A stretch of DNA of 64,000 bases from Mycolicibacterium neoaurum ATCC 25795 (GCF_000691525.1 NZ_JMDW01000009.1:62001-126000), one strand, 5' to 3'. Positions 13,102 through 22,971 are shown, counted from the first letter of the stretch. A program made the numbers and translations. The notes: a model not told the origin generated them from the sequence alone.

Positions 13102-13928
13102 GCGATCCCTATGCCAGGCTGTCGTTGAACACCATGACCACCAAGACCTGGACCCTGCGTGAGGCAGTCGAGGCGACCGCTGCGGCGGGATTGCCTGCAA
13201 TCGGGCTGTGGCGGGACCGGGTCGCCGAGGTCGGAGTCGACGATGCTTCGAAGATCGTGCGCGATAACGGACTTCGGGTGTCCAGTCTGTGTCGCGGCGG
13301 TTTCCTCACCGGCCTCGACGATGGTGATGCGGCGTTGGCGGACAACCGTCGCGCCATCGACGAGGCGGCGACCCTGGGTGCGCGCGAACTGGTGCTGGTG
13401 GCCGGTGGCGTGCCGGACCGGGATCTACCCGGCGCCCGGGCCCGGCTCGCCGACCGCATCGCCGAACTGGTGCCCTATGCCGCACAGCGGGATGTCCGAC
13501 TGGCCCTGGAACCCTTGCATCCGATGTTCTGCGCCGACCGCGCCGTGATCTCCACCCTCGGGCAGGCCTTGGAATTGGCGGCTCCGCACCCGGCCGAGTC
13601 GGTGGGTGTCGTCGTCGACACCTTCCACATCTGGTGGGATCCCGACATCGCGCAACGGGTTGTCGACGCCGGTGCCGCGGGCCGGATCAGCTCGTACCAG
13701 ATCTGTGACTGGTTGGTCCCGATGACTCCGGACCCGCTGGTCTCGCGGGGCATGATGGGCGACGGTGTCATCGACTTCGGTGCCATCACCGCGATGGTGG
13801 CCGCGGCTGGCTACACCGGCGACGTCGAGGTGGAGATCTTCAACGAGGCGGTGTGGGCCACCGACGGGCACCTGGTGCTGGAGACGATGAAGAGCCGATA
13901 CCGCGACCTGGTGCTGCCCGCGCTGTGA
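13098..13928 (+). CDS. Sugar phosphate isomerase/epimerase family (AP-endonuclease 2 TIM barrel)
   Basis: 276-residue xylose-isomerase-like TIM-barrel protein. Candidate metal ligands occur in the expected order: Glu in LALEPLHP, Asp and His in VVDTFHIWWD, and Glu in VEVEIFNE. The start at 13098 (ATGA overlap with the DUF993 stop) gives a normal family length; longer in-frame extensions upstream are shadow sequence. Family members isomerise or epimerise ketoses, keto-inositols or hydroxypyruvate. It probably acts between the dehydrogenase and the aldolase-like step. The glycerate kinase gene overlaps its stop. Confidence 0.88.
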   Translation: MSDPYARLSLNTMTTKTWTLREAVEATAAAGLPAIGLWRDRVAEVGVDDASKIVRDNGLRVSSLCRGGFLTGLDDGDAALADNRRAIDEAATLGARELVLVAGGVPDRDLPGARARLADRIAELVPYAAQRDVRLALEPLHPMFCADRAVISTLGQALELAAPHPAESVGVVVDTFHIWWDPDIAQRVVDAGAAGRISSYQICDWLVPMTPDPLVSRGMMGDGVIDFGAITAMVAAAGYTGDVEVEIFNEAVWATDGHLVLETMKSRYRDLVLPAL

Positions 13929-15061
13929 GAATTCTGGTCGCACCGGACTCGTTCAAGGGCACTGCGGCGGCGATCGAGGTCGCCGAGGCACTGGCCGCCG
14001 GCTGGAAAGCGGTGCGCGGCAACGACGATATCGTCCTGCTTCCACAGGCCGACGGGGGCGAGGGCACCTTGAGTGCCGTCGCCGCGTCGGCCTCTTGGCA
14101 ATGGCACCAGACCGTGGTGGATGGACCCGATGGCGGCACGGTGTCTGCCCGGTGGTTGCTTGACTGCGGCGGTAGACATCCCCGAGCGGTGGTGGAACTC
14201 GCCGAGTCGTCCGGGATAGCGCTGATGTCGCGACTGGACCCCTGGCGGGCCGACAGCCGCGGTCTCGGCCAGGTGATCGGTGCCGCCTTACGCGCCGGCG
14301 CCTGGTCGGTCCAGGTGGGGCTCGGCGGTTCGGCGAGCACCGACGGTGGCGCCGGCGCATTGATGGCGTTGGGACTGAAGGCGTTCGATAGCCATGGTCA
14401 CCCGATCGGCGCGGGCGCATCCGGACTGCGCGATGTCGACCGGGTCGAGGTGGACGGGCTGACGCAGCTGCCGCCCGGCGGGGTCGAGATACTGGTCGAC
14501 ACCGCCGCACCGCTGACCGGCCCGCACGGCGCGGCGGCGGTGTTCGGCCCGCAGAAGGGTGCCGTTCCTTCCGATATCGCGCTGCTCGACGAGGGGCTGC
14601 TACGTTGGTCCCGGGCGTTGCGAGCGGCCGGGCTACACGCCGATCCGGCCTTCCCGGGGGCCGGTGCGGCCGGCGGCGCGGGCTTCGGATTGCTGGCCTG
14701 GGGTGCGGCGGTCGCTTCGGGATCCGAACGCATCGCCACCATCACCGGACTCTATGACCACCTGCCGCACACGGATCTGCTCATCACCGGGGAAGGTCGA
14801 TTCGACGGCACCTCCTGGACGGGCAAGTTGGTCGGCCATCTGCTCACCGCGGCCGACCGTGCCGGGGTGCCGGCGTTGGTGGTGGCCGGTCAGGTCACCG
14901 CCGAGGCGGACGGGTCCACCCTGTCGCTCACGGAACTGGCCGGCTCGGCGGATGCGGCGATGACCGATCCGCGGCGCTGGCTGCGGGCCGCGGGATCGGT
15001 TGCCGCACGTCGATTCGAGCCGGGATCAGTAACCCGAGCCGCCGTCGCCGGAGGTCAGTAG
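13925..15061 (+). CDS. Glycerate kinase (GlxK/GarK type)
   Basis: 378-residue kinase that phosphorylates D-glycerate to a phosphoglycerate, feeding lower glycolysis. The N terminus [12 protein letters not shown] and the [10 protein letters not shown] motif are typical, as are [14 protein letters not shown] in the middle and [13 protein letters not shown] toward the end. The start is the GTG overlapping the isomerase stop (GTGA). It is the last gene of the LacI-controlled operon and its presence implies that glycerate is the exit metabolite. Its 3' end overlaps the convergent deoC gene by 36 bp. Confidence 0.93.
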   Translation: MRILVAPDSFKGTAAAIEVAEALAAGWKAVRGNDDIVLLPQADGGEGTLSAVAASASWQWHQTVVDGPDGGTVSARWLLDCGGRHPRAVVELAESSGIALMSRLDPWRADSRGLGQVIGAALRAGAWSVQVGLGGSASTDGGAGALMALGLKAFDSHGHPIGAGASGLRDVDRVEVDGLTQLPPGGVEILVDTAAPLTGPHGAAAVFGPQKGAVPSDIALLDEGLLRWSRALRAAGLHADPAFPGAGAAGGAGFGLLAWGAAVASGSERIATITGLYDHLPHTDLLITGEGRFDGTSWTGKLVGHLLTAADRAGVPALVVAGQVTAEADGSTLSLTELAGSADAAMTDPRRWLRAAGSVAARRFEPGSVTRAAVAGGQ

Positions 15062-15712
15062 CGCTCGCGACCCGGACACCCCGAGCCGGGTGGCGCCGGC
15101 GGCGATCATCTCGCGCGCCTGCTCCAGGGTCCGCACCCCGCCGGAGGCCTTCACCTGCAGACCGGCACTGGACACGGTGCGGTGCATCAACTCGACGGCG
15201 TGCACGCTGGCCCCGCCGGTCGGGTGGAATCCGGTGGAGGTCTTCACGAAATCGGCTCCGGCGGCGACCGCGGCCCGGCACACGCCGATGATCTCGTCGT
15301 CGGTCAGCGCCGCCGACTCGATGATCACCTTGAGTACCGTCGGAACCGGTGCGGCCGCGCGGACCGCGGCGATATCGGACTGGACTGCGGCGAAGTCACC
15401 CGCCTTCGCAGCACCGACGTCGATCACCATGTCGATCTCGTGGGCGCCCTTGCCGACGGCCTCGGCCGCCTCGGCGGCCTTCACCGCCGAGGAGTGCTTA
15501 CCGCTCGGGAATCCGCACACCACCGCCACTTTGAGACTCTCTGGCACGGTTATGGGCAGCATCGACGGGGATACGCAGACCGAGTAGGTGCCGAGTTCGG
15601 TGGCCTCGGCCACCAGCGCGGTGACATCGGCGGCGGTGGCCTCCGGCTTGAGCAGCGTGTGGTCGATCATCGCGGCGATATCGGCAACGGTGGGTGCGGT
15701 GGGGGTGCTCAT
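15026..15712 (-). CDS. deoC: Deoxyribose-phosphate aldolase
   Basis: Class I aldolase of 228 residues that cleaves 2-deoxyribose 5-phosphate to glyceraldehyde 3-phosphate and acetaldehyde. The Schiff-base lysine lies in FVKTSTGF and the second active-site lysine in [15 protein letters not shown] precedes the ATG. It is the last gene of the seven-gene minus-strand operon, 26 bases after rbsC. This suggests that the phosphorylated product of the operon's kinase may be a deoxy-sugar phosphate, unless the aldolase has shifted specificity. The 3' end overlaps the glycerate kinase gene. Confidence 0.93.
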   Translation of the reverse strand: MSTPTAPTVADIAAMIDHTLLKPEATAADVTALVAEATELGTYSVCVSPSMLPITVPESLKVAVVCGFPSGKHSSAVKAAEAAEAVGKGAHEIDMVIDVGAAKAGDFAAVQSDIAAVRAAAPVPTVLKVIIESAALTDDEIIGVCRAAVAAGADFVKTSTGFHPTGGASVHAVELMHRTVSSAGLQVKASGGVRTLEQAREMIAAGATRLGVSGSRALLTSGDGGSGY

Positions 15713-15738
15713 GTTTCCTTCTTTGGTGGTGGGAGAAA

Positions 15739-16737
15739 TCAGGCGGCGCTCTTGGACTGGCGGTCCAGCAGGTAGTTCATGATGAGCGCCGCGATCAGGA
15801 TCAGGCCGGTGACCAGCATCTGGAAGAACGAGCTGAGTCCCAGCAGGTTGAACAGGTTGCGCAGCACCGACAGCAACAGTACGGCGATGAAGGTGCCCAG
15901 CACACCACCCTTGCCGCCGAACAGGCTGGTGCCGCCGAGCACGACCGCGGCGATCGCGTCGAGTTCCAGGCCGGCGTTGGCGGTCGGCTGGCCGATGGTG
16001 AGCCGCGCGGTGAGCAGCACCCCGGTCAGTGCGGCCAGGCCGCCGCTGATCACATAGGCCATGGTGGTGATCCGTTGCACGGGCAGACCGGACAGCCGGG
16101 CGGCCTGGGCGTTGCTGCCCACGGCGTAGATGTGTTCGCCGAAGGTCGTGCGCCGCAGCACGAGTCCCACGATGATCGTGGTCGCCACGAAGATGATGCC
16201 GACGACCGGGATGCCGGCGATCGACCCGGCGCCCAGGAAGCGCAGACCCATCGGGATCTCCGCGGTGGTCGGCGTGCCGTTGGTGGTCAGGTACGTCAGA
16301 CCGCGGATGCTCTGCATACCGGCCAGGGTGACCATGAAGGCAGGCAGCACCAGATAGGCGCTCAGGCCACCCATCACGCCGCCGAGCACCAGCCCGGAGG
16401 CGATCGCCAGCGCCATCGCGATCGGCCAGGGCAGACCCATCCCGATGAAGATGGCGACCAGCATGCCCGACAGTGCGGCGACGCTGCCGACCGACAGGTC
16501 GATGCCAGAGGTCAGGATCACCACGGTCATCCCGATCGCGACGATTCCGGTCAGGCTGGACTGCTGCAACAGGTTCGCCATGTTCTGCGTGGTGAGGAAT
16601 TGCGGTGCGGACACCGAGGCCACCACGAACAACGCGATGAAGATGAACAGCAGGTTGAACCGCATGAAGACGGCGCGGCGGCTCGATTTCGTTGTGCCGG
16701 CAGCCGAGTCGGCGGGCCGATCCATCAGGTCAGTCAT
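15739..16737 (-). CDS. Ribose-type ABC transporter permease (RbsC family)
   Basis: 332-residue membrane subunit of a carbohydrate uptake system (CUT2). About 8-10 helices are predicted, with the family segments [18 protein letters not shown] and [18 protein letters not shown]. The start overlaps the 3' end of the ATPase gene by 8 bases. Only one permease is encoded, so it probably forms a homodimer, unlike the LsrC/LsrD heterodimer. Confidence 0.92.
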   Translation of the reverse strand: MTDLMDRPADSAAGTTKSSRRAVFMRFNLLFIFIALFVVASVSAPQFLTTQNMANLLQQSSLTGIVAIGMTVVILTSGIDLSVGSVAALSGMLVAIFIGMGLPWPIAMALAIASGLVLGGVMGGLSAYLVLPAFMVTLAGMQSIRGLTYLTTNGTPTTAEIPMGLRFLGAGSIAGIPVVGIIFVATTIIVGLVLRRTTFGEHIYAVGSNAQAARLSGLPVQRITTMAYVISGGLAALTGVLLTARLTIGQPTANAGLELDAIAAVVLGGTSLFGGKGGVLGTFIAVLLLSVLRNLFNLLGLSSFFQMLVTGLILIAALIMNYLLDRQSKSAA

Positions 16738-18286
16738 TGTCAGTCTTCGTTCTTCCGGTGACGATGCAGCGGGCGATGTCCGCTGTGGGGGTGGTGGCGG
16801 GCTCGAACTGCGCGATGTTGCGTCCCTCGTGCAGGACCCAGATGCGGTGACAGTTCTCGGTGAGCTCGCTCAATTCGCTCGACGCCATCACGACACCGAC
16901 ACCGGTCTCGGCCAGCGCCTGGACCTGTTCGAAAAGGTCGGCCTTGGCGCCGATGTCCAAACCGCGGGTCGGCTCGTCGAGCAGCAGCAGGTCGATGCCA
17001 CGGGCAATCCACTTGGCCAGCACCACCTTCTGCTGGTTACCGCCGGAGAGCTGCCCGACGGGCTGCTCGACGCTGGCGAACTTCACACCGAGACGCTCCA
17101 ACGGCGGACCACACACGTCGCGGGCCCGGGCCATCGGGTTGATCCGCCCCGGCTGCAGGGCGGCGATGGCGGCGTTACGCAGGATGGACTGCTCCAGGAA
17201 CAGGCCCTGACGTTTGCGGTCCTCGGGCACCAGCCCGATACCGCGACCGACCGCAGACCGCGGTGTCAGCGCGGTGATGTGGCGATCGTTGAAGGTCATG
17301 TCCAGCGTGGCCTTGCGGTCCCCGAAGATGGTGGCCAGCAGCGTCGATCGACCGGCCCCGCCCAAACCTGCCAGGCCGACGATCTCGCCGCGACCGACGG
17401 TGATGTCACGGATGTCGATGACACCATCGATGGTGGCCCGGTGCACGTGCAGCAGGGGAGGGCCGGACACCGCGCGAGGCTGCCGCGGTGGGCGCGCCTG
17501 CACGGCACGGCCGATCATGGCCTCCACCAACTCGTCCTTGGACACTGATGCGATATCGAAGACGCCGACGGTGGTGCCGTCGCGCATCACGGTGGCCCGA
17601 TCGCCGATCGCCTTGATCTCGTCGAGCCGATGCGAGATGTAGATGACCGATTTGCCCTCGGCGGTCAGTTCGCGGATCACCGTGAAGACGGCCGCGAGGT
17701 CATGATCGGTCAGGGTGGCGCTGGGTTCGTCCATGATGACGATGCGGGCCTCGGTAGTGAGCGCCTTGGCGATCGCGGTGAGCTGTTGATCCGATACCGA
17801 CAGTTCACCCACGACGGCGGTCGGTGCGAACGTGCCGCCGACCCGGCCGATCGCGGCGGCCGCCCGCCGATCACGCTCCCTGCGATTGACGAAGGGGCCA
17901 CGGCGCGGCTCGTGTCCGAGAAACAGGTTCTGCGACACCGTCATGTCCGGGACCAGATCGAGCTCCTGGTAGATGGTGTTGATACCGGCGCGAACCCCGT
18001 CGATGGGGGAGTTGAACGACACGTCCTTCCCGGCCAGGGTGATCGTCCCCGAATCCGGTGTGTACGAACCGGACAGGATCTTCATCATTGTGGACTTGCC
18101 GGCGCCGTTCTCGCCGAGCAGGCAGTGGACCTCGCCCTCGGCGACCTCCAGGCCGGCGCCATTGCATGCCCTGGTACCCGGGAACGACTTGACGATGCCG
18201 GTCATGCGCAGCGCGGTGGGTCGATCGGCCCGGTGCGGTAGGGGACCTGTCGCCGGCGACGGTGGAGTCGAATCGAGATAGGTCAT
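16730..18286 (-). CDS. Ribose-type ABC transporter ATPase, two domains (RbsA family)
   Basis: 518-residue CUT2 ATPase with tandem nucleotide-binding domains. The first has Walker A GENGAGKST. The second has the degenerate Walker A GLGGAGRST usual in RbsA, and LSGGNQQKVVLAKW as its signature. The ATG at 18286 overlaps the regulator stop (ATGA) and follows GGAGG at a good distance. It energises import of the compound captured by the lipoprotein encoded at 21958-22956. Confidence 0.93.
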   Translation of the reverse strand: MTYLDSTPPSPATGPLPHRADRPTALRMTGIVKSFPGTRACNGAGLEVAEGEVHCLLGENGAGKSTMMKILSGSYTPDSGTITLAGKDVSFNSPIDGVRAGINTIYQELDLVPDMTVSQNLFLGHEPRRGPFVNRRERDRRAAAAIGRVGGTFAPTAVVGELSVSDQQLTAIAKALTTEARIVIMDEPSATLTDHDLAAVFTVIRELTAEGKSVIYISHRLDEIKAIGDRATVMRDGTTVGVFDIASVSKDELVEAMIGRAVQARPPRQPRAVSGPPLLHVHRATIDGVIDIRDITVGRGEIVGLAGLGGAGRSTLLATIFGDRKATLDMTFNDRHITALTPRSAVGRGIGLVPEDRKRQGLFLEQSILRNAAIAALQPGRINPMARARDVCGPPLERLGVKFASVEQPVGQLSGGNQQKVVLAKWIARGIDLLLLDEPTRGLDIGAKADLFEQVQALAETGVGVVMASSELSELTENCHRIWVLHEGRNIAQFEPATTPTADIARCIVTGRTKTDND

Positions 18287-19269
18287 GCTATGCCTCCAGC
18301 CCTGGCGTTCTGCTCCAGAACCGCCGTCGCGGTGGGTTCGTCGGTGATCAGCACCGAACACAGCCCACTGCGCAGCGCCGCCCGCACCATCGGGACCTTC
18401 GCCGGTCCGGCGGCGACGGCGATCGCACAGTTTGCGTTGCGGACATCGTCGAGTCCCAGCCCGACGGTTCTGCTGTCGATACCGGGATGGGCGATCTGCC
18501 CGTCGGTGGTCAGGAAGTGGGCCAGCACGTCACCACAGGCCCCCGCCGCGTCGAGTTCCCGTAGTTCGGCGGGGGTGACGGCACCGGACTCGACCAGCAC
18601 CGAGGTGGGCCCGGACGCGCCGAGCGAGAACAGCAGCGCATCGGCCTGCCGAGCACCGTTGAGCACGTCGACGACAAAACCCTCGGCATACAACGCATCC
18701 CGGGTTTCGATCCGCTCGACGATGGCGGGCACCGGTAGCAGGGTGGCCCGGCCGTTGCCGCTGTGCGCGATGCTGGTGGCGATGTTGGCCGCCGTGGTGG
18801 GCCGCACCGAGCGGCTGACCCCGCCATTGGCCTGGATGACCTCGATATTGCTCGTCCAGCCGGCCGGCAGCACTGCAGCCACATGCTGCAAGGTGTTGCC
18901 CCAGGAGACCGCCAGCGTGGTGATCCACCCTGCGTTGGCCTTCAGGTAACCCGCTGCGGCGGCGGCGATGTGGTCGTCGGAGCCGGGATTCTCCGGTCCG
19001 GGCACCACGATGCACTCACGCAGCCCGAACTCGCTGCGCATGCCAACCTCGAGCGGGGTGCGCCGGGCCTGTGGGTGCACGATTTTGATCTGCACGATAC
19101 CCACCTCGCGGGCCTCGTCGAGCAGGCGCCCGACCTTCCAGCGGGTGAGGTGCAGCTCCCGGCCGATGTCCTCCTGGGTGCGGCCCTGTTCGTAGTAGCT
19201 CTGCGCGACGTGCAGCATCAATTGGGTGTGGCTGGGTCCACCGGCTTTGGATTCGGTCGGGCGCGCCAT
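18283..19269 (-). CDS. SorC-family sugar-binding transcriptional regulator
   Basis: 328-residue regulator with an N-terminal helix-turn-helix (YEQGRTQEDIGRELHLTRWK) and a SorC/DeoR-type sugar-phosphate-binding domain (LGASGPTS, GPAKVPMVRAALRSG). Relatives include LsrR, EryD and SorC. It sits inside the operon it probably controls, coupled by 1-4 base overlaps to both neighbours. The paired palindromes at 23036-23066 are candidate binding sites. The effector is likely the phosphorylated product of the neighbouring kinase. Confidence 0.9.
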   Translation of the reverse strand: MARPTESKAGGPSHTQLMLHVAQSYYEQGRTQEDIGRELHLTRWKVGRLLDEAREVGIVQIKIVHPQARRTPLEVGMRSEFGLRECIVVPGPENPGSDDHIAAAAAGYLKANAGWITTLAVSWGNTLQHVAAVLPAGWTSNIEVIQANGGVSRSVRPTTAANIATSIAHSGNGRATLLPVPAIVERIETRDALYAEGFVVDVLNGARQADALLFSLGASGPTSVLVESGAVTPAELRELDAAGACGDVLAHFLTTDGQIAHPGIDSRTVGLGLDDVRNANCAIAVAAGPAKVPMVRAALRSGLCSVLITDEPTATAVLEQNARAGGIA

Positions 19270-20822
19270 CAGGAGTCCTTCCGGTCCGTCGTGGCGTCAG
19301 TGCGCGCGGTCAGTGCCTCGGCACTGTCGCGCATGAACGGCGCCATGATCTCGGTCAGCCGCTGATACTCGTCGAACGTGTTCTGGTACAACGGGATCCG
19401 CACAGGATCGGGTTCGAGCATCCGTACCGTCGGCGCGAACAGCGCCGACCCCTCGTCCAGCGATCCGGCGACCCCGGCGGCGGTCGCGGCGATCACCGCG
19501 CAGGCACGCAGGGTGAGGTTCTCGCCGACCACCAGTTCGGCGGGACGGCCCAGCACGTCGACGGTCACCTGCTGCCACAACGTGTTGCGTTCGATACCAC
19601 CGGAGAACACCAGCCGCTCGCAAGAGACCCCGGCCCGCTCGAAGGAGTCGATGACGCTGCGGGTGCCGCAGGCGACCGCCTCGACCATTGCCCGGTAGAG
19701 CTCGGCTTTGGTGGTGCCCAGCGACAGGCCGACCACCGTCCCGCGCAGTCGTGGCTCGCGGTACGGCGTGCGGTTACCCATGAAGTAGTCCAGTGCATGC
19801 AACCCGTGTGCAGCCGGATCCACCGCGGCCGCCTCGTCGATCAACGCCGGAAGGTCATGGCGGGCAACGCCCATGATGGATTCACCCGCCCATTTGAGCA
19901 CCGAACCGCTCGCGACCTGTCCACCCTCGACAAGCCACTTGTCCTGGTGCAACGCCCGCGGGTAGGGGCCCCAGATCTCGCGGGTGTCGGTCGGGTTATC
20001 GACCTCGGCGATGATCGCCGACGAGGTCCCCGAGACCAGCGAGACCAGCCCGTCGAGTTCGGCTCCGCAGGCCAGCAATGAGACATGCGCATCGATGCCG
20101 CCGACGGCGACCACCGGGCTGCCGGTGATCCCGAGATCGGCTGCGGCCGCGGGATGCAGCGCTCCGGCGACACCGCCGACGGCAACGATGCGGTCGGGAA
20201 GCTTGGCGGTCAGATCCGGAACACCGAGAGCCCGGTACAGCTCATCGGGGAAGCGACCGACGAGGGTGTCGTAGTTGTACTTGCACACCGCGTTCATCTG
20301 CGAGCCCACCCATTCGCCGGTGAGCCGGAAGGTGACATAGTCGACAGCCTCGACGATGCGCGCTGCCGACCGATAGATGTCCGGTTCGTGGGTGTGCAGC
20401 CACATCGCCTTGGGCGCCAACCATTCCGCGGCATCGGAGCCCCCGGACCATTTCAGGATGGGGTGCTCGTCGACGAGTTCGGCGGTGCGTGCGGACTCGG
20501 CACCGCTGCGGCAATCCATCCACAGAATGGCCGGCCGTAACGGTTCGCCCGCCTCGTCGAGCACGGCGACGGTCGATGCCGTGGTGGATGCGGCGATGGC
20601 GACCACCGCTCCCGCGGCGCGACATGCGTCGCCGTCCAACAACTCTCGGCTGGCGGCCGTGAGTGCCGCCCACCAGTCTCGAGGGTCTTGTTCGGCCCAG
20701 CCGGGTCGCGGAAACCGGGTGCCGTACGGCCGGTGCGCGGTGCCGAGCACCCGACCGTCCTCGGTGAAGGCGCCGACCCGCGCACCCTCGGTGCCCAGGT
20801 CGATCGACAACAGAATCCCCAT
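19269..20822 (-). CDS. FGGY-family carbohydrate kinase
   Basis: 517-residue sugar kinase of the xylulokinase/glycerol kinase group. The N-terminal phosphate-binding segment is LSIDLGTEGARVGAF and the catalytic Asp lies in VAVGGIDAHVS. The C-terminal FGGY domain contains LVFSGGIERN. FGGY enzymes phosphorylate ketopentoses, tetritols, glycerol and AI-2 (LsrK); the specificity here cannot be read. With the upstream dehydrogenase and downstream DeoC, it probably phosphorylates a keto-sugar produced from an imported polyol. Confidence 0.9.
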   Translation of the reverse strand: MGILLSIDLGTEGARVGAFTEDGRVLGTAHRPYGTRFPRPGWAEQDPRDWWAALTAASRELLDGDACRAAGAVVAIAASTTASTVAVLDEAGEPLRPAILWMDCRSGAESARTAELVDEHPILKWSGGSDAAEWLAPKAMWLHTHEPDIYRSAARIVEAVDYVTFRLTGEWVGSQMNAVCKYNYDTLVGRFPDELYRALGVPDLTAKLPDRIVAVGGVAGALHPAAAADLGITGSPVVAVGGIDAHVSLLACGAELDGLVSLVSGTSSAIIAEVDNPTDTREIWGPYPRALHQDKWLVEGGQVASGSVLKWAGESIMGVARHDLPALIDEAAAVDPAAHGLHALDYFMGNRTPYREPRLRGTVVGLSLGTTKAELYRAMVEAVACGTRSVIDSFERAGVSCERLVFSGGIERNTLWQQVTVDVLGRPAELVVGENLTLRACAVIAATAAGVAGSLDEGSALFAPTVRMLEPDPVRIPLYQNTFDEYQRLTEIMAPFMRDSAEALTARTDATTDRKDS

Positions 20823-20824
20823 GG

Positions 20825-21913
20825 TCAGTCCTCGTTGGGCAGGAACAGAACCTTCGAGGAGAAGATCGAGCGCTCACCGAGTTGATGCATCGTCTGCGGA
20901 AGTGCCGACAGTGGCAGCTCGTGAGTGATCATGAACTCCCACTCGAGTTGGCCGGTCGACATCATCTTCGCCGATGTCCGCCATTCGTCGCCGGGGAACG
21001 GTGCGGAGAACGAGTTCCACGACCCGTGCAGGGTGGCCTCCAGGCGCATGAACTGGTTGAAGGTCTCCTTGCCCAGCGGCACCGGTGCGTGCGGAATGCC
21101 GATGAACACGGCGTGCCCGTGCGGACCGGTCAGATTGGCCGCCATGTCGGCGGTCGCAGGCACGCCTGCCGATTCCAGGACGATGTCGAACCCACGCCCG
21201 CCGAGCGCTTTTGCCTCCTCGACACCCTGGACGGCGTGGTCGGCACCGGCCTGGCGGGCCATCGCCGCCTTCTCCTCGCTGAGGTCGACGGCGACCACCT
21301 CGCTGGCACCGTGCAGTCGTGCCCACTGGACACCGAACAGGCCGATCGGGCCCGCACCGATCACCAGCACCCGGTGCCCGGCCCGCAGTCCGGTCTTCCA
21401 CAGACCGTGCAGGGCGATGGCGGCCGGGTCCAGCATGGCCGCGGCGCGCGGGTCGATACCCGCGGGCAGCTTGAGCAGGTTGCCCACCGGGGACACCGCA
21501 TACTGCGCGTACGCACCGTCGCAGCGACTGCCGAAGTAGTCGTAGTTCTCGCACAGTCCGAACGCGCCCTTGAGGCAGAAATCGCAGGCGCGGCAAGGGA
21601 TCAGCGGTGGCACCGACACCAACTCACCCAGTTCGAATCCGGTGACGCCCTCGCCGAGTTCGACAACCCAGCCGGAGAACTCGTGGCCGCAGATGATCGG
21701 CATGATGTAGCCACCGTTGCGCAACATCCGGGGGATGTCGGAACCGCAGACACCGCACGCCGCGATCTTCAGCAGCACCTGGCCGGGCCCGGGCCGGGGC
21801 GTCGCGACCTCCTCGACCCTGATATCGCCGGGGGCGTGCATGACGGCGGCGGTCATCGTCTGTGGAATGTTCTGCTCGGGCGTCAGGTCGCGCGCCGGTG
21901 CTTCGGTTGTCAT
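20825..21913 (-). CDS. Zinc-dependent alcohol/polyol dehydrogenase (MDR family)
   Basis: 362-residue medium-chain dehydrogenase resembling sorbitol and threonine dehydrogenases. Catalytic zinc ligands are Cys56 in CGVCGSD and His77-Glu78 in CGHEFSGW. The structural zinc site has four Cys in the CRACDFCLKGAFGLC segment. The Rossmann motif is GAGPIGLFG, with an acidic residue in VVAVDLS favouring NAD. It lies between the binding protein and the kinase, so oxidation of a polyol to a ketose before phosphorylation is the likely role. Confidence 0.9.
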   Translation of the reverse strand: MTTEAPARDLTPEQNIPQTMTAAVMHAPGDIRVEEVATPRPGPGQVLLKIAACGVCGSDIPRMLRNGGYIMPIICGHEFSGWVVELGEGVTGFELGELVSVPPLIPCRACDFCLKGAFGLCENYDYFGSRCDGAYAQYAVSPVGNLLKLPAGIDPRAAAMLDPAAIALHGLWKTGLRAGHRVLVIGAGPIGLFGVQWARLHGASEVVAVDLSEEKAAMARQAGADHAVQGVEEAKALGGRGFDIVLESAGVPATADMAANLTGPHGHAVFIGIPHAPVPLGKETFNQFMRLEATLHGSWNSFSAPFPGDEWRTSAKMMSTGQLEWEFMITHELPLSALPQTMHQLGERSIFSSKVLFLPNED

Positions 21914-21957
21914 GATTTCTCTCTCTTGATGTTTCGCGATTCGAAGGCGTATCGGCG

Positions 21958-22956
21958 TCAGGCCGGCGGCTGCGGTGCCTTGGCGAAGGTGGTGTCACCG
22001 ACCAGCGATGCGGCATTGGACTTGTCGACCAAACCCGTTCCGGCATCGATGAACTCGTCAACCGTCTCACCGCGGGCCACCTTGACGGCGGTCTGCACGG
22101 CCAATGCGCCCTCGGCATTGGGGTCGTTGAGCGCGGTGGCGACGTATTCGTTGCCGTCGGCGATGGCCCGGACGGCCTCCATCAGACCGTCGACGCCGAA
22201 CACCTTGACGTCGGCGCGGTTGTTCTCGGCCAGCACCTGCAGGGCACCGAGGGCCATATCGTCGTTCTGAGCGTAGACGGCCTTGAGGTCGGGGTGGGCC
22301 TGCAGCAGATCCTGCATGGCGGTGACGGCATTGGAGCGGATGTAGTCGCTGTAGGGGCCGGCGACCACGGTGATATTGGGCTGCGCGGCCACGGCGGCGG
22401 CGAAACCTTCGTGCCGGTCGCGGGCCACCGCGCCGCCGGCATCACCCTGGATCTCGATGATCTTGCCGCCGGCCGGGCCGAGCGCCGCGACCGCGGCCTC
22501 GCCGACGATCTGGCCCATGGCCTTGTTGTCGCGGCCGACGAAGGCCGCCGCACCGGATTCGACCGGCCGGTCGACGGTGACGACCTTGATGCCGGCGGCG
22601 TCGGCGGCCGCCAGCGACGGCGCGATGCCCTTCGGGTCGACCGGGTTGATCACCAGCACGTTGATACCGCGGGTGATCAGGTCCTGCACATCGTTGTTCT
22701 GCTTGGTCACGTCACCATTGGCGTCGGCGAAGTAGAACTCGTTGCCGTCGTTCTCGGCGGTCTGGCGCGCGGCATCGGAGAGCGCGACATAGAACGGGCT
22801 CTGTTGGGTGGCCTGGCTGAAACCGATGACGACGGCGCCGTCGGCGGTGGCGGCGTTGTTGGCGGATCCGTTCTCGCCGGGCATCGAGCACGCGGTGGCG
22901 CCGATTGCCACTGCGGCCGAGATCGCGAATCTGGTGACGACCTTTGCGAACCTCAT
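21958..22956 (-). CDS. Ribose-type periplasmic binding lipoprotein
   Basis: 332-residue substrate-binding protein of the CUT2 (Peripla_BP_4) family. The signal peptide ends in the lipobox ATAC at about residues 20-23. The fold starts VIGFSQATQQSPFYVALSD and includes DLITRGINVLVINPVDP. It is the first gene of the operon; GGAG lies 6 bases before the ATG. The specificity is unknown; the family binds ribose, allose, xylitol, erythritol, AI-2 and similar compounds. Confidence 0.92.
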   Translation of the reverse strand: MRFAKVVTRFAISAAVAIGATACSMPGENGSANNAATADGAVVIGFSQATQQSPFYVALSDAARQTAENDGNEFYFADANGDVTKQNNDVQDLITRGINVLVINPVDPKGIAPSLAAADAAGIKVVTVDRPVESGAAAFVGRDNKAMGQIVGEAAVAALGPAGGKIIEIQGDAGGAVARDRHEGFAAAVAAQPNITVVAGPYSDYIRSNAVTAMQDLLQAHPDLKAVYAQNDDMALGALQVLAENNRADVKVFGVDGLMEAVRAIADGNEYVATALNDPNAEGALAVQTAVKVARGETVDEFIDAGTGLVDKSNAASLVGDTTFAKAPQPPA

Positions 22957-22971
22957 TGCAACTCCTTACGT

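Noticed and set aside
15026-22956. Assignment of the seven-gene operon as AI-2 (lsr) or erythritol uptake
   Set aside because: LsrF/LsrG and a second permease are missing, as are EryB/EryC. The shared parts are generic to CUT2 sugar operons.
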